From assembly GCA_965227035.1 (NCBI GenBank), contig OZ245724.1, forward strand, positions 558,001 through 622,000: a DNA stretch of 64,000 bases, read 5' to 3'. Numbering within the stretch: position 1 is the stretch's first letter; the number at the start of each line of letters is the position of its first letter. Both the position numbers and the translations under genes were made by a program. Below are positions 30,632 through 39,319 of the stretch, one piece after another. This stretch comes from CBDDFQ01 sp965227035 (GTDB lineage: Bacteria > Pseudomonadota > Gammaproteobacteria > Burkholderiales > Burkholderiaceae_C). The notes beneath the pieces were generated by a model. The model did no database searches. It saw only the letters and a list, made by a program, of their open reading frames with translations, and had not been told where the DNA came from.

Positions 30632-30681
30632 CAATTTCTTCATCCAATAGCACTGGCTGAAGTCGGGACCTTTTCAGGTCT

Positions 30682-31359
30682 TCATGCCTTCGACGCGCGT
30701 TCCAGTTTCGGCTCCTGCTTCAGCATCCCCTTGGATTCGATGAACGACACCACGGTGTCCAGACCTGACAAGGTCTTCAAGTTCGTCATCACGTAGGGCC
30801 GCTTCTGGCGCATCCGCTGAGTATCCGATTCCATGATGCTCAGGTTCGCACCGACGTGAGGAGCGAGGTCGGTTTTGTTGATGATGAACAGATCGCTTTT
30901 CGTAATTCCTGGACCGCCTTTGCGCGGTATTTTTTCGCCTGCTGCTACGTCGATCACGTAGATAGTGAGATCGGAAAGTTCCGGGCTGAAGGTGGCGGCA
31001 AGGTTGTCGCCGCCCGACTCGATGAACACCACATCGGCGTCTGGGAAGTCGCCCAGCATGCGATCGATGGCTTCGAGATTGATCGATGCGTCTTCACGAA
31101 TGGCGGTGTGCGGGCAACCACCGGTTTCGACGCCCATGATCCGTTCTGCGGGCAATGCGCCACTTACGGTGAGAAGCCGCTGGTCTTCCTTGGTGTAGAT
31201 GTCGTTGGTGATCGCGATCAGGTCGTATTTCTCGCGCATCGCCTTGCACAACATTTCCAGCAGGGTCGTCTTGCCGGAACCGACCGGCCCGCCGATTCCC
31301 ACGCGCAGGGGCGGCAATTTTTTTGTGCGATGCGGAATGTGGTGGAGTGCGGATGACAT
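30682..31359 (-). CDS. ureG: Urease accessory GTPase UreG
   Basis: This 225-residue protein has the P-loop GGPVGSGKT (23-31), LIAITNDIYTKEDQ, GVETGGCPHTAIRED (the Cys-Pro-His nickel-binding motif), VFIESGGDNL and the GTP-specific NKTD. UreG binds GTP and nickel and drives insertion of nickel into apo-urease with UreD and UreF. The start at 31359 is chosen from the family N-terminus; the frame is open further upstream. It is the last gene of the urease cluster, 31 bp after ureF. Confidence 0.97.
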   Translation of the reverse strand: MSSALHHIPHRTKKLPPLRVGIGGPVGSGKTTLLEMLCKAMREKYDLIAITNDIYTKEDQRLLTVSGALPAERIMGVETGGCPHTAIREDASINLEAIDRMLGDFPDADVVFIESGGDNLAATFSPELSDLTIYVIDVAAGEKIPRKGGPGITKSDLFIINKTDLAPHVGANLSIMESDTQRMRQKRPYVMTNLKTLSGLDTVVSFIESKGMLKQEPKLERASKA

Positions 31360-31390
31360 GGAAGTTAGTCTCAAAAATATAGGTTGATGG

Positions 31391-32116
31391 TCAGCTGCGA
31401 AAGAGTCGCGAATATTGATTTTCGTGTCGCGCCGAAAGTATGGAGAGCATGGGAGAAAACGCCTGTCGGGTCGAATCGTCGTGCGCCAGCGATGTCGCCA
31501 CGGCAGAGGGAATTTCTTTCGCGAGTCGAGCAAGAATTCGTTGACCCGAGCTTTGCCCGAGAGGCACCGCGCGAATCGCTGCCGCCATCATGTTTTCCGA
31601 CCAGCCGAAAGCGAACGCAGTGCAGATGCTCTTCACAGTAGCCCTTGTGCTGCTCGCTGCGAGGGCAAAAGCGATCGGGTAAGCGGGCCGCAGTTCGAGA
31701 ACCCAGAGTGGCAATTGTTCTTCCGAAAGATTGTTCCACCAGTCGATGGACGATCTACCCATCTGCTCTGCCTGCAATCGAAGCTCGCTGCTTTCGCGCG
31801 TGTGCGAAATCCAGTCGTTCAATTCGCGAATCCGAGCTTCGTCGCTTGACCTCCAAGCCGTCACGGCCTGCGCAACGACCGCCATATCGCCGCGAGCCAG
31901 TGTGAGGTGGAGTTGATCCACAAGCCAGTCACCGGCGCTGGCCTCGTCCTTCACATTTGCCCATTCGACAGCCGCTTCGAAACCTTCCGAATAAGAGAAA
32001 CCGCCAATCGGCAGCGCCGGCGAGGCGAGCCACATCAGTTGCACCAGGCTGTGGTCGCTGGTTTCGCTGTGGTCGCTGTGTTCGCGGGTTTCGCCGTGAT
32101 GGGACGTGTCGCTCAT
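31391..32116 (-). CDS. ureF: Urease accessory protein UreF
   Basis: This 241-residue all-helical protein has LMWLASPALPIGGFSYSEGF, the family hallmark. Conserved helices follow, with AVPLGQSSGQRIL and a C-terminus HENQYSRLFRS. UreF acts as a checkpoint in urease activation and bridges UreG to UreD. Here the first 25 residues are an added His/Ser/Glu-rich segment (SHHGETREHSDHSETSDHS) made of short DHSET repeats, which may bind nickel. It starts 23 bp after ureE. Confidence 0.95.
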   Translation of the reverse strand: MSDTSHHGETREHSDHSETSDHSLVQLMWLASPALPIGGFSYSEGFEAAVEWANVKDEASAGDWLVDQLHLTLARGDMAVVAQAVTAWRSSDEARIRELNDWISHTRESSELRLQAEQMGRSSIDWWNNLSEEQLPLWVLELRPAYPIAFALAASSTRATVKSICTAFAFGWSENMMAAAIRAVPLGQSSGQRILARLAKEIPSAVATSLAHDDSTRQAFSPMLSILSARHENQYSRLFRS

Positions 32117-32139
32117 GGAAAGAACAGAAGGAAGCGATG

Positions 32140-32715
32140 TCAGTGTTTGTGATGCGCGTGGTCATGATCGTGGTCGTGAGCATGCCCTTCGTGTCCATGT
32201 CCCTCATGCGCATGATCGTGATCGTCGTGACCATGAGGATCCGAATGCGAATGGCCGCCGTGCGAAGAATATGCACCGCCCTCGGGCTCGAACGCTTCTT
32301 TCGATTCGCGAACGATCAAATGCATGGCGTTGAGCAGGTCCTTGAGCACATGGTCAGGCTCGATCTTCAGGTGATCCGGCTTCAACTCAATCTGCACATG
32401 TCGGTTGCCGAGGTGATACGCCGCTCGCACCAGATCGAAGGGCGAGCCGTGTTCCTTGCAGGCGGTAATCACCAGCACGTTTTGCGGCGCCGCAATCACT
32501 TTGATGAGCGATCCGTCGTCGGCAACGAGGACGTCGCCGCCGCGAGTCGAGGTGCCGCGCGGAAGGAATACCGCGAGTTCTCGGCCCTGAGAATCGGTGG
32601 CGTCGAAACGGCTTTTTTGGCGAACGTCCCAATCGAGTTCGACTGTGGCGGCGCGCTTGAGCAAGACGGACGCGAGACCGTGTCCGCCCGCGAGGATCTT
32701 TGAAACTTGCAGCAT
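32140..32715 (-). CDS. ureE: Urease accessory nickel chaperone UreE
   Basis: This 191-residue protein has the UreE N-terminal domain (LASVLLKRAATVELDWDVRQ, and GRELAVFLPRGTSTRGGDVL). The metal-binding domain contains ACKEHGSPFDLVRAAYHLGN and NRHVQIELKPDHLKIEPDHV. A His-rich tail of about 40 residues follows, with alternating His, Asp and Gly, and binds extra nickel in related proteins. UreE delivers nickel to UreG. The gene lies 22 bp after ureC. Confidence 0.96.
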   Translation of the reverse strand: MLQVSKILAGGHGLASVLLKRAATVELDWDVRQKSRFDATDSQGRELAVFLPRGTSTRGGDVLVADDGSLIKVIAAPQNVLVITACKEHGSPFDLVRAAYHLGNRHVQIELKPDHLKIEPDHVLKDLLNAMHLIVRESKEAFEPEGGAYSSHGGHSHSDPHGHDDHDHAHEGHGHEGHAHDHDHDHAHHKH

Positions 32716-32737
32716 GGAGTACTTCTTCCGGAAATTC

Positions 32738-34456
32738 TTAGAACAGGAAGTATCGCTGCGTCATGGGAAGGCTGGTCGCAGGTTCGCAGGTGAGCAGCAG
32801 TCCGTCGGCGCGAACTGCGTAAGTCTGCGCATCCACTTCCATGGTCGGGGTGTAGGCGTTGTGCACCATGTGCTGTTTGCGGATGTGGCGGATGCTGCTT
32901 ACTGCGCTCAAGGTTTTCGCCAATCCGAATTTTTCCTTGATACCCGACTCGAGACCGGCTTTCGACACGAAGGTGAGCGATCCACGATGCAAGGCGCCGC
33001 CGAACGCGCCGAACATCGGGCGGTAATGGACGGGTTGAGGCGTGGGGATCGAAGCGTTCGGATCGCCCATGGCTGCGAGCGCGATGAAGCCACCTTTGAT
33101 GACCAGCGCAGGCTTCACGCCGAAGAACGCAGGCTTCCATACAACCAGATCGGCCCATTTGCCTTCTTCGATGCTGCCGACGTCGTGGCTGATGCCATGC
33201 GCGATGGCCGGATTGATGGTGAACTTCGCAACGTAACGCTTCACGCGGAAGTTGTCGTTGCGATCGCTGTCGCCCGGCAGCTTGCCGCGCTGCAGCTTCA
33301 TCTTGTGAGCCGTCTGGATGCAGCGAATGATCACCTCGCCAACGCGGCCCATGGCCTGCGAATCGGAGCTGAACATGCTGATCGCGCCGAGGTCGTGAAG
33401 GATGTCTTCGGCTGCGATCGTTTCCTTGCGGATACGGCTTTCCGCGAACGCTAGATCTTCCGCAATGCCAGCGTCGAGATGGTGGCAGACCATGAGCATG
33501 TCGACGTGTTCGTCGAGCGTGTTCACGGTGTAGGGCATGGTCGGATTGGTCGAGGACGGCAGGAAGTTGTCTTGCCCGACGACGCGAAGAATGTCGGGCG
33601 CGTGACCGCCGCCAGCACCTTCGGTATGGAACGCGCAGATGCCTCGGCCCTTGGTGGCGGCAATCGTGTTTTCAACGAAGCCGGATTCGTTCAGCGTGTC
33701 GCTGTGAATCGCGACCTGCGTATCGGTGAGGTCTGCGACAGACAGGCAGTTGTCGATGGCTGCAGGCGTCGTGCCCCAGTCTTCGTGAAGCTTCAATCCG
33801 ATTGCGCCTGCATCTATCTGCTCATACAACGCTGCGGGCAAGCTTGCATTGCCTTTGCCCATGAAGCCGAGGTTCATCGGGAACGCGTCGGCCGCCTGCA
33901 GCATGCGTTCCATGTTCCAGGGGCCGGGCGTGCAGGTGGTCGCGAAGGTGCCGGTTGCAGGGCCGGTGCCGCCGCCCATCATGGTGGTGACGCCGCTGGC
34001 CAATGCTTCATCGATCTGCTGAGGCGCGATGAAGTGAATATGGCAGTCGATGCCACCAGCGGTGACGATATTGCCTTCGCAGGAAATGATCTCGGTGCCG
34101 GGGCCGATGATCACGTCGATGCCCGGCTGGGTGTCCGGATTGCCGGCCTTGCCGATCTTCGCAATGCGCCCGTCCCTGATGCCGATGTCGGCTTTCACGA
34201 TGCCCCAGTGGTCGACGATGAGTGCGTTGGTCATCACGCAATCCATCGCGCCTTCGGCACGTGTGCGCTGGCTTTGCGACATGCCGTCGCGAATCGTCTT
34301 ACCGCCGCCAAACTTGGCTTCTTCGCCATAGCTTCCGGCGAGCAGCGTGTAGTCTTTCTCGACTTCGATGATGAGGTCGGTGTCGGCCAGGCGAACCCTG
34401 TCGCCCACGGTGGGCCCGAACATCTCGGCGTATGCGCGTCGTCCAATCGTCGCCAT
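32738..34456 (-). CDS. ureC: Urease alpha subunit UreC
   Basis: This 572-residue catalytic subunit has all nickel ligands: His139 and His141 (DCHIHFIAP), the carbamylated Lys222 (GLKLHEDWG), His251 (AIHSDT), His277 (AFHTEG) and Asp365 (SSDSQ). The flap His325 (VCHHLDAG) is also present. It splits urea to ammonia and carbamate in the cytoplasm. Its ATG overlaps the ureB stop by 1 nt (TAATG). The length is usual for the bacterial alpha subunit. Nothing in the sequence suggests loss of activity. Confidence 0.99.
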   Translation of the reverse strand: MATIGRRAYAEMFGPTVGDRVRLADTDLIIEVEKDYTLLAGSYGEEAKFGGGKTIRDGMSQSQRTRAEGAMDCVMTNALIVDHWGIVKADIGIRDGRIAKIGKAGNPDTQPGIDVIIGPGTEIISCEGNIVTAGGIDCHIHFIAPQQIDEALASGVTTMMGGGTGPATGTFATTCTPGPWNMERMLQAADAFPMNLGFMGKGNASLPAALYEQIDAGAIGLKLHEDWGTTPAAIDNCLSVADLTDTQVAIHSDTLNESGFVENTIAATKGRGICAFHTEGAGGGHAPDILRVVGQDNFLPSSTNPTMPYTVNTLDEHVDMLMVCHHLDAGIAEDLAFAESRIRKETIAAEDILHDLGAISMFSSDSQAMGRVGEVIIRCIQTAHKMKLQRGKLPGDSDRNDNFRVKRYVAKFTINPAIAHGISHDVGSIEEGKWADLVVWKPAFFGVKPALVIKGGFIALAAMGDPNASIPTPQPVHYRPMFGAFGGALHRGSLTFVSKAGLESGIKEKFGLAKTLSAVSSIRHIRKQHMVHNAYTPTMEVDAQTYAVRADGLLLTCEPATSLPMTQRYFLF

Positions 34457-34767
34457 TACAAAGCTCCCTGCACCAGGCCGCGAAAGCCGTAAATCACGCG
34501 GTCGCCCGAAAAATCGACCAGCTCGACCGTGCGTTGCTGGCCGGGTTCGAATCGAACTGCGGTGCCCGAGACGATGTTCAAGCGCATACCGCGTGCAGCG
34601 TCACGATCGAATACCAGACCTGCGTTGGTCTCTGCAAAGTGATAGTGCGAGCCGACCTGAATCGGACGCTCCGACGTGTTCTTCACCAGCGAGGTGATGG
34701 TGCGCCTGCCCACGTTCAGTTCGTGTGCCGCAGCGTCGGCATCGATGATGAGTTCTCCGGGAATCAT
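34456..34767 (-). CDS. ureB: Urease beta subunit UreB
   Basis: This 103-residue protein begins MIPGELIIDADAAAHELNVG, and continues with VKNTSERPIQVGSHYHFAET, then VRFEPGQQRTVELVDFSGDR. This is the conserved separate beta subunit of bacterial urease. The start at 34767 has GGGAG 5-6 nt upstream; a longer frame exists but is not family-like. It is 14 bp after ureJ and overlaps ureC by 1 nt. Confidence 0.97.
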   Translation of the reverse strand: MIPGELIIDADAAAHELNVGRRTITSLVKNTSERPIQVGSHYHFAETNAGLVFDRDAARGMRLNIVSGTAVRFEPGQQRTVELVDFSGDRVIYGFRGLVQGAL

Positions 34768-34781
34768 GCGTGTCTCCCGGC

Positions 34782-35411
34782 TTAGATCATTTGTGTCATG
34801 AGCGGCGTGAGCAGCACCGCACCGAGGCCGACGACCGCGCCGCCGGCAGCACGCGAGATCCACGCGTTGCGATGACGAAGCGTCCAGCCGATGGCGATGC
34901 CTGCAACGTGAAGCACTGCGGTGGCAGCAATCATTCCGATCATGGTGACGAATGCATTGGATTCACCGGCCAGTTCATGTCCGTGGGCCACGCCATGAAA
35001 CACGGCGAATGCGCCGATCAAAATCGAAGCTGCAATCCCGGGCACACGAAGTCGGGTGACGACGAGCAGTCCGGTCACCAGAAGCGACGCCGCAATCATC
35101 GGTTCTACGGCAGGCACATCGATGCCGCTCAATCCTATCCATGCACCGACAGCCAGTGCCGCCACGAATCCGAGAGGTGCCCAGAGCAGGTCGGGCATGG
35201 CGCGACGTGCGGCCAGTGCGCTCCAGAGTCCGACGGCCAGCATCGCAGCCAGATGATCGATGCCCATAAACGGATGCATGAAGCCCTGGAAGAAGCCGTG
35301 ATGCGCGCCTGCATCGACACCTGTGTGGGCCGATGCAATGCCGGGAAGGATGTTCAATGCCGCGAAGAGTACGGCGACGATCGCAGTCTTGGTGCCAGCT
35401 TGTTTTTGCAT
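34782..35411 (-). CDS. ureJ: HupE/UreJ-family nickel-related membrane protein
   Basis: This 209-residue membrane protein has a signal peptide ending near IASAHTG. The family motif HPFMGIDHLAAMLAVGLWSA follows, with a second His-rich motif, FAVFHGVAHGHELAGE. There are about six membrane helices. HupE/UreJ proteins are secondary nickel permeases. The gene sits between ureA and ureB, splitting the structural genes, an arrangement also seen in some Burkholderiales. It is 12 bp after ureA. Confidence 0.92.
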   Translation of the reverse strand: MQKQAGTKTAIVAVLFAALNILPGIASAHTGVDAGAHHGFFQGFMHPFMGIDHLAAMLAVGLWSALAARRAMPDLLWAPLGFVAALAVGAWIGLSGIDVPAVEPMIAASLLVTGLLVVTRLRVPGIAASILIGAFAVFHGVAHGHELAGESNAFVTMIGMIAATAVLHVAGIAIGWTLRHRNAWISRAAGGAVVGLGAVLLTPLMTQMI

Positions 35412-35423
35412 GATTTATTTGTT

Positions 35424-35726
35424 TCAGACGATGGGTTGGTGAACGGTCACGAGCTTGGTGCCGTCGGGAAATGTGGCTTCGACCTGGATGTCGGGAATCA
35501 TCTCGGCAATTCCATCCATGACATCGTCACGGGTGAGGACGCTGCGGCCTTCGCTCATGAGCTGGGCGACCGATTTCCCGTCGCGCGCTCCCTCCATGAC
35601 GGCGGCAGAAATCATGGCGATGGCTTCGGGATAGTTGAGCTTGAGGCCGCGGCCTTTGCGTCTTTCGGCCAAGAGCGCTGCCGTGAATATCAGCAGCTTG
35701 TCTTTTTCGCGTGGTGTGAGTTCCAT
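35424..35726 (-). CDS. ureA: Urease gamma subunit UreA
   Basis: This 100-residue protein starts MELTPREKDKLLIFTAALLA and has RRKGRGLKLNYPEAIAMISA, EGARDGKSVAQLMSEG, and TFPDGTKLVTVHQPI at the end, all hallmarks of the gamma subunit. It is the first gene of the cluster. In most relatives ureD lies upstream, but here the next gene upstream is the divergent transporter-sensor, so ureD is missing from this place. Confidence 0.98.
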   Translation of the reverse strand: MELTPREKDKLLIFTAALLAERRKGRGLKLNYPEAIAMISAAVMEGARDGKSVAQLMSEGRSVLTRDDVMDGIAEMIPDIQVEATFPDGTKLVTVHQPIV

Positions 35727-35766
35727 GGATCTGTTCTGAATAGCGGACCTGTATTCATTGCAATAG

Positions 35767-35782
35767 CCGTGCCGTGGCACGG
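35767..35782. promoter_or_regulatory. Perfect palindrome between urease and sensor genes
   Basis: CCGTGCC-GT-GGCACGG has 7-bp arms and a 2-bp centre. It lies 40 bp upstream of ureA on the opposite side and overlaps the most upstream GTG of the sensor gene. It is a candidate operator for both divergent units. If it is an operator, the GTG at 35804 is the more likely sensor start. Confidence 0.45.
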
Positions 35783-38700
35783 AATCTGCACCCTCGGCAC
35801 ATTGTGAATCCAGCCACGCCAAATCCAAAAATTATTCCGTTGATTTCCGCGCCGCAAGTCGATGGCGCCGGTCATGCACACGATGCACCACAGCGGGTGG
35901 TCAAGGTGCGCCGGGATTACAACAGCTGGGTTGGCAGCGAAACCATGGAGGACTATGCCCTTCGGTTCACGCCGCAACGGTTTCGCAAATGGTCCGAATG
36001 GCGTGTTGCCAACACTGCGTTCGGCGCGGCGTCGTTTCTCATCCTGGAAGCGGTCGGCGCGACACTCCTGGTTCAATACGGGTTCGCCAACGCCTTTTGG
36101 GCAATTCTGGTCACCGGGCTCATCATCTTTTTGGCTGGCTGGCCCATTAGCGTCTACGCGGCGCGATATGGCGTCGACATGGACCTGCTCACCCGGGGTG
36201 CCGGCTTCGGCTACATCGGCTCCACGCTCACTTCGCTGATCTACGCGTCGTTCACGTTCATCTTCTTCGCGCTCGAAGCAGCGGTCATGGCCTATGCGCT
36301 GGACCTTGCGCTCGGAATCCCTCCGACATGGGGTTATCTGATTTGTGCGCTAGTGGTCATTCCGCTGGTCACCCATGGCGTTTCCGCCATCAGCCGGTTG
36401 CAGGTCTGGACCCAACCGCTATGGCTGCTAATGCTGGTGGTGCCGTTTGTTTATGTCCTGATGCTCGACCCAGGTGCTTTCGCAGGTATCACGCACTACA
36501 AAGGGGAGAAATCTGCCGTCTCCGGATTCGATCTGCACATGTTTGGTGCCGCATTGACGGTCGGGATAGCGCTTATCACCCAAATGGGCGAGCAGGCCGA
36601 CTACCTCCGATTCATGCCCACCAAAACCGAAATGAACCGCAAGCGCTGGTGGTTCGGGGTGATGGTGGGTGGCCCGGGTTGGGTCATCCTGGGCGTCATC
36701 AAGATGCTGGGCGGCGCGTTCCTCGCGTATCTCGCGATCAGCCATATGGTGCCGCTGGACCGCGCGGTCGATCCGAACCAGATGTATCTCGCGGCTTACG
36801 AATACGTGTTCCCCAACTACGGATGGGCGGTCGCCGCCACAGCCCTGTTCGTCGTCATTTCGCAATTGAAGATCAACGTCACCAATGCGTATGCCGGATC
36901 GCTCGCCTGGTCGAATTTCTTCTCGCGTGTGACCCACAGCCACCCGGGACGCGTGGTGTGGGTGGTGTTCAACACGCTCATCGCCTTCATGCTCATGGAG
37001 ATGAATGTGTTCGAGGCGTTGGGCGATGTGCTGGGGCTTTATTCGAACATCGCGATCGCCTGGATGATGGCGGTGGTGGCAGATCTGGTGATCAACAAAC
37101 CGCTCGGACTCTCGCCCAAAGGCATCGAGTTCAAACGCGCGCATCTGTACGACATCAATCCGGTCGGCGTGGGAGCGATGGCACTCGCATCCGCGCTCTC
37201 GATACTCGCGTACCTGGGCGTGTTCGGGCGCATGGCGCAATCGTTCTCGGCCGTGATTGCCTTGGGCACCGCGCTGATCACCTCGCCGATCATCGCGTTC
37301 CTCACGAAGGGGCGCTATTACATTGCTCGCGCGCCGAAGGATGCACCTGCTACGGCAGGCGCCTACCAGCGCTATGCGCTTCAGAAGTGCGTGATCTGCG
37401 AGCGTGAGTACGAAGGCCCGGACATGGCGCATTGCCCTGCATACCAGGGGCCGATCTGTTCCTTGTGCTGCACGCTCGATGCGCGATGCGGCGACCTTTG
37501 CAAACCACATGCGAGCCTGTCGGCCCAGTGGTCTGGCGCACTCAGGTGGTTGACGCCCAAACGTATCTGGCAATACCTCGATACCGGCCTTGGTCACTTT
37601 CTTCTGCTCATGCTGATCATCGTGCCGCTGCTGGCAACCGTGTTCGGATTGCTCTATCACCAGGAGCTTCGCAGTCTGGTCGAGTCCGGCGACGTCACTG
37701 CGGCATCCCGCCTGTCCTTGCGCTCCGGTTTCCTCAAGGCATACATGGCGCTCATGGTGATCGCGGGCATCGTCGCGTGGTGGCTGGTACTTGCGCATCA
37801 GAGCCGCAAGGTGGCGCAGGAAGAATCGAATCGGCAGACGCATTTACTGATGCGCGAAATCGATTCGCACAGGCAAACCGACGAAGCGCTGCAGCAAGCA
37901 AAGCAGGTGGCCGACCAGGCGAATCAGGCCAAGAGCCGATACATCAGCGCAATCAGCCACGAGCTTCGAACGCCGCTGAACAGCATTCTTGGTTATGCGC
38001 AACTCATGGGCGAGGACACGTCGGTGCCTCCGCATCGCAAGCAGGCGGTCAACGTGATTCGAAGAAGCGGCGAGCATCTGCTGTCGCTCATCGAAGGCAC
38101 GCTCGACATTGCGCGGGTAGAGGCCGGCAAGCTCACGCTCAATGTGAAAGCCATGCAGTTCGCCGATGGCGCGCATGAGATGGCAAGCATGTTCGAGCCG
38201 CAAGCCCTGGCCAAGGGACTCAGCTTCCATTTCGATGCCCAGGGCACCCTGCCTGAAGTAGTTCGGGCCGATGAAAAACGGGTGCGCCAGATTTTGATCA
38301 ACCTGCTGGGCAACGCAATCAAATTCACCTCGTCTGGCAAGGTCACGCTGCGCGTTCGTTATGCGAGGGAGATGGCGTATCTCGAAGTGGAAGACACCGG
38401 TCCGGGACTCTCCGAAGCGGAGCTCGAAAAAATCTTCGAGCCGTTCGCGCGTGGAAATATTTCGGGTCCTTCGGCACCCGGTGCAGGTCTGGGTCTCACC
38501 ATCGCGAAGATGCTCACCGACCTGATGGGGGGCGAAATGACCGTGATCAGCACGCCCGGCGTCGGATCTACCTTCAAGGTGAAGCTGTTTCTGCCTGAAG
38601 TGCGCCGCGAGGCATCGCCCGCAAAGCTTTCGCATGCAGCGGCCGCTTTCCGCGTACGTCGCAGCTACGAAGGTGCAAGAAGAAAAATTCTCGTGGTCGA

Positions 38701-39319
38701 TAACGAAGAGGCCGATCGCCAGGTGCTGGTCGATCTTCTTGAACCGCTGGGCTTCGAGCTACGCGTCGCAGCAAGTGGACACGATTGCCTGGACTTGCTT
38801 GCAACCGGTCTATTACCGGACGTGATCCTCATGGACTTGGCAATGCCGGGCATCGACGGATGGGAAACGATTCGCCGTTTGCGCAGCGGCGGCAACAAGA
38901 GTTCGGCGGTTGCGATCGTGTCTGCCAACGCGTTCGACAAGGGTCTCGACAACGACGTCGGCATCCCTGCCGAAGATTTCATACTGAAGCCGGTACGCCA
39001 TACCGAGCTGCTCGACTGGCTCGAAAAGAAGCTCGATTTGAAATGGGGTGAGGCTGCTCCCGAGCCTGTCGAAGTCCAGCCGCCCCCATCGACGACAATT
39101 TACCCATCCGCCAGTTATATCGGCGCCCTGCGTGAAGCCGTCACGCTGGGTTACTACCGGGGCATCATGAATCGTCTGGGTGACATCGAATCTGCAGAAC
39201 CGCAAAGCACGGTCTTCGTGCAGGAATTGCGCGCTCTCGCAAGTCAGTTCCAGTTCGAGGCGATTGCGCGAAAGCTCGACGACTGGGAGGGCGCGGCGCG
39301 TGAATCACCAACTCTTTGA
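35774..39319 (+). CDS. NCS1 transporter-histidine kinase-receiver fusion
   Basis: This protein is about 1181 residues long. Residues 45-520 form an NCS1-type (purine/cytosine/allantoin/hydantoin) transporter with about 12 membrane helices, starting YNSWVGSETMEDYALRFTPQ. Residues 539-579 hold eight Cys and two His (CVIC, HC, CSLCC, CGDLC, H), a likely metal site. Two further helices (about 608-630 and 656-676) precede a HisKA domain with His729 in SHELRTPLNS and a HATPase with NLLGNAIKFT, DTGPG and GAGLGLT. A receiver follows with Asp1021 in ILMDLAMPG, then a helical tail. The transporter part probably senses, and perhaps imports, a nitrogen compound. The start is uncertain (GTG 35774 or 35804). 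It is divergent from ureA and overlaps the next regulator gene. Confidence 0.92.
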   Translation: MARNLHPRHIVNPATPNPKIIPLISAPQVDGAGHAHDAPQRVVKVRRDYNSWVGSETMEDYALRFTPQRFRKWSEWRVANTAFGAASFLILEAVGATLLVQYGFANAFWAILVTGLIIFLAGWPISVYAARYGVDMDLLTRGAGFGYIGSTLTSLIYASFTFIFFALEAAVMAYALDLALGIPPTWGYLICALVVIPLVTHGVSAISRLQVWTQPLWLLMLVVPFVYVLMLDPGAFAGITHYKGEKSAVSGFDLHMFGAALTVGIALITQMGEQADYLRFMPTKTEMNRKRWWFGVMVGGPGWVILGVIKMLGGAFLAYLAISHMVPLDRAVDPNQMYLAAYEYVFPNYGWAVAATALFVVISQLKINVTNAYAGSLAWSNFFSRVTHSHPGRVVWVVFNTLIAFMLMEMNVFEALGDVLGLYSNIAIAWMMAVVADLVINKPLGLSPKGIEFKRAHLYDINPVGVGAMALASALSILAYLGVFGRMAQSFSAVIALGTALITSPIIAFLTKGRYYIARAPKDAPATAGAYQRYALQKCVICEREYEGPDMAHCPAYQGPICSLCCTLDARCGDLCKPHASLSAQWSGALRWLTPKRIWQYLDTGLGHFLLLMLIIVPLLATVFGLLYHQELRSLVESGDVTAASRLSLRSGFLKAYMALMVIAGIVAWWLVLAHQSRKVAQEESNRQTHLLMREIDSHRQTDEALQQAKQVADQANQAKSRYISAISHELRTPLNSILGYAQLMGEDTSVPPHRKQAVNVIRRSGEHLLSLIEGTLDIARVEAGKLTLNVKAMQFADGAHEMASMFEPQALAKGLSFHFDAQGTLPEVVRADEKRVRQILINLLGNAIKFTSSGKVTLRVRYAREMAYLEVEDTGPGLSEAELEKIFEPFARGNISGPSAPGAGLGLTIAKMLTDLMGGEMTVISTPGVGSTFKVKLFLPEVRREASPAKLSHAAAAFRVRRSYEGARRKILVVDNEEADRQVLVDLLEPLGFELRVAASGHDCLDLLATGLLPDVILMDLAMPGIDGWETIRRLRSGGNKSSAVAIVSANAFDKGLDNDVGIPAEDFILKPVRHTELLDWLEKKLDLKWGEAAPEPVEVQPPPSTTIYPSASYIGALREAVTLGYYRGIMNRLGDIESAEPQSTVFVQELRALASQFQFEAIARKLDDWEGAARESPTL

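Noticed and set aside
32738..35807. Long plus-strand open frames opposite the urease genes (for example 33479-34492 and 34770-35807)
   Set aside because: The urease subunits on the minus strand have full catalytic motifs. The opposite frames are His/Asp/Gly-rich shadows without any recognisable domain.
36428..38635. Long minus-strand frames opposite the transporter-kinase gene
   Set aside because: The plus strand encodes continuous NCS1, HisKA, HATPase and receiver domains. The reverse frames are shadows rich in Arg and His.
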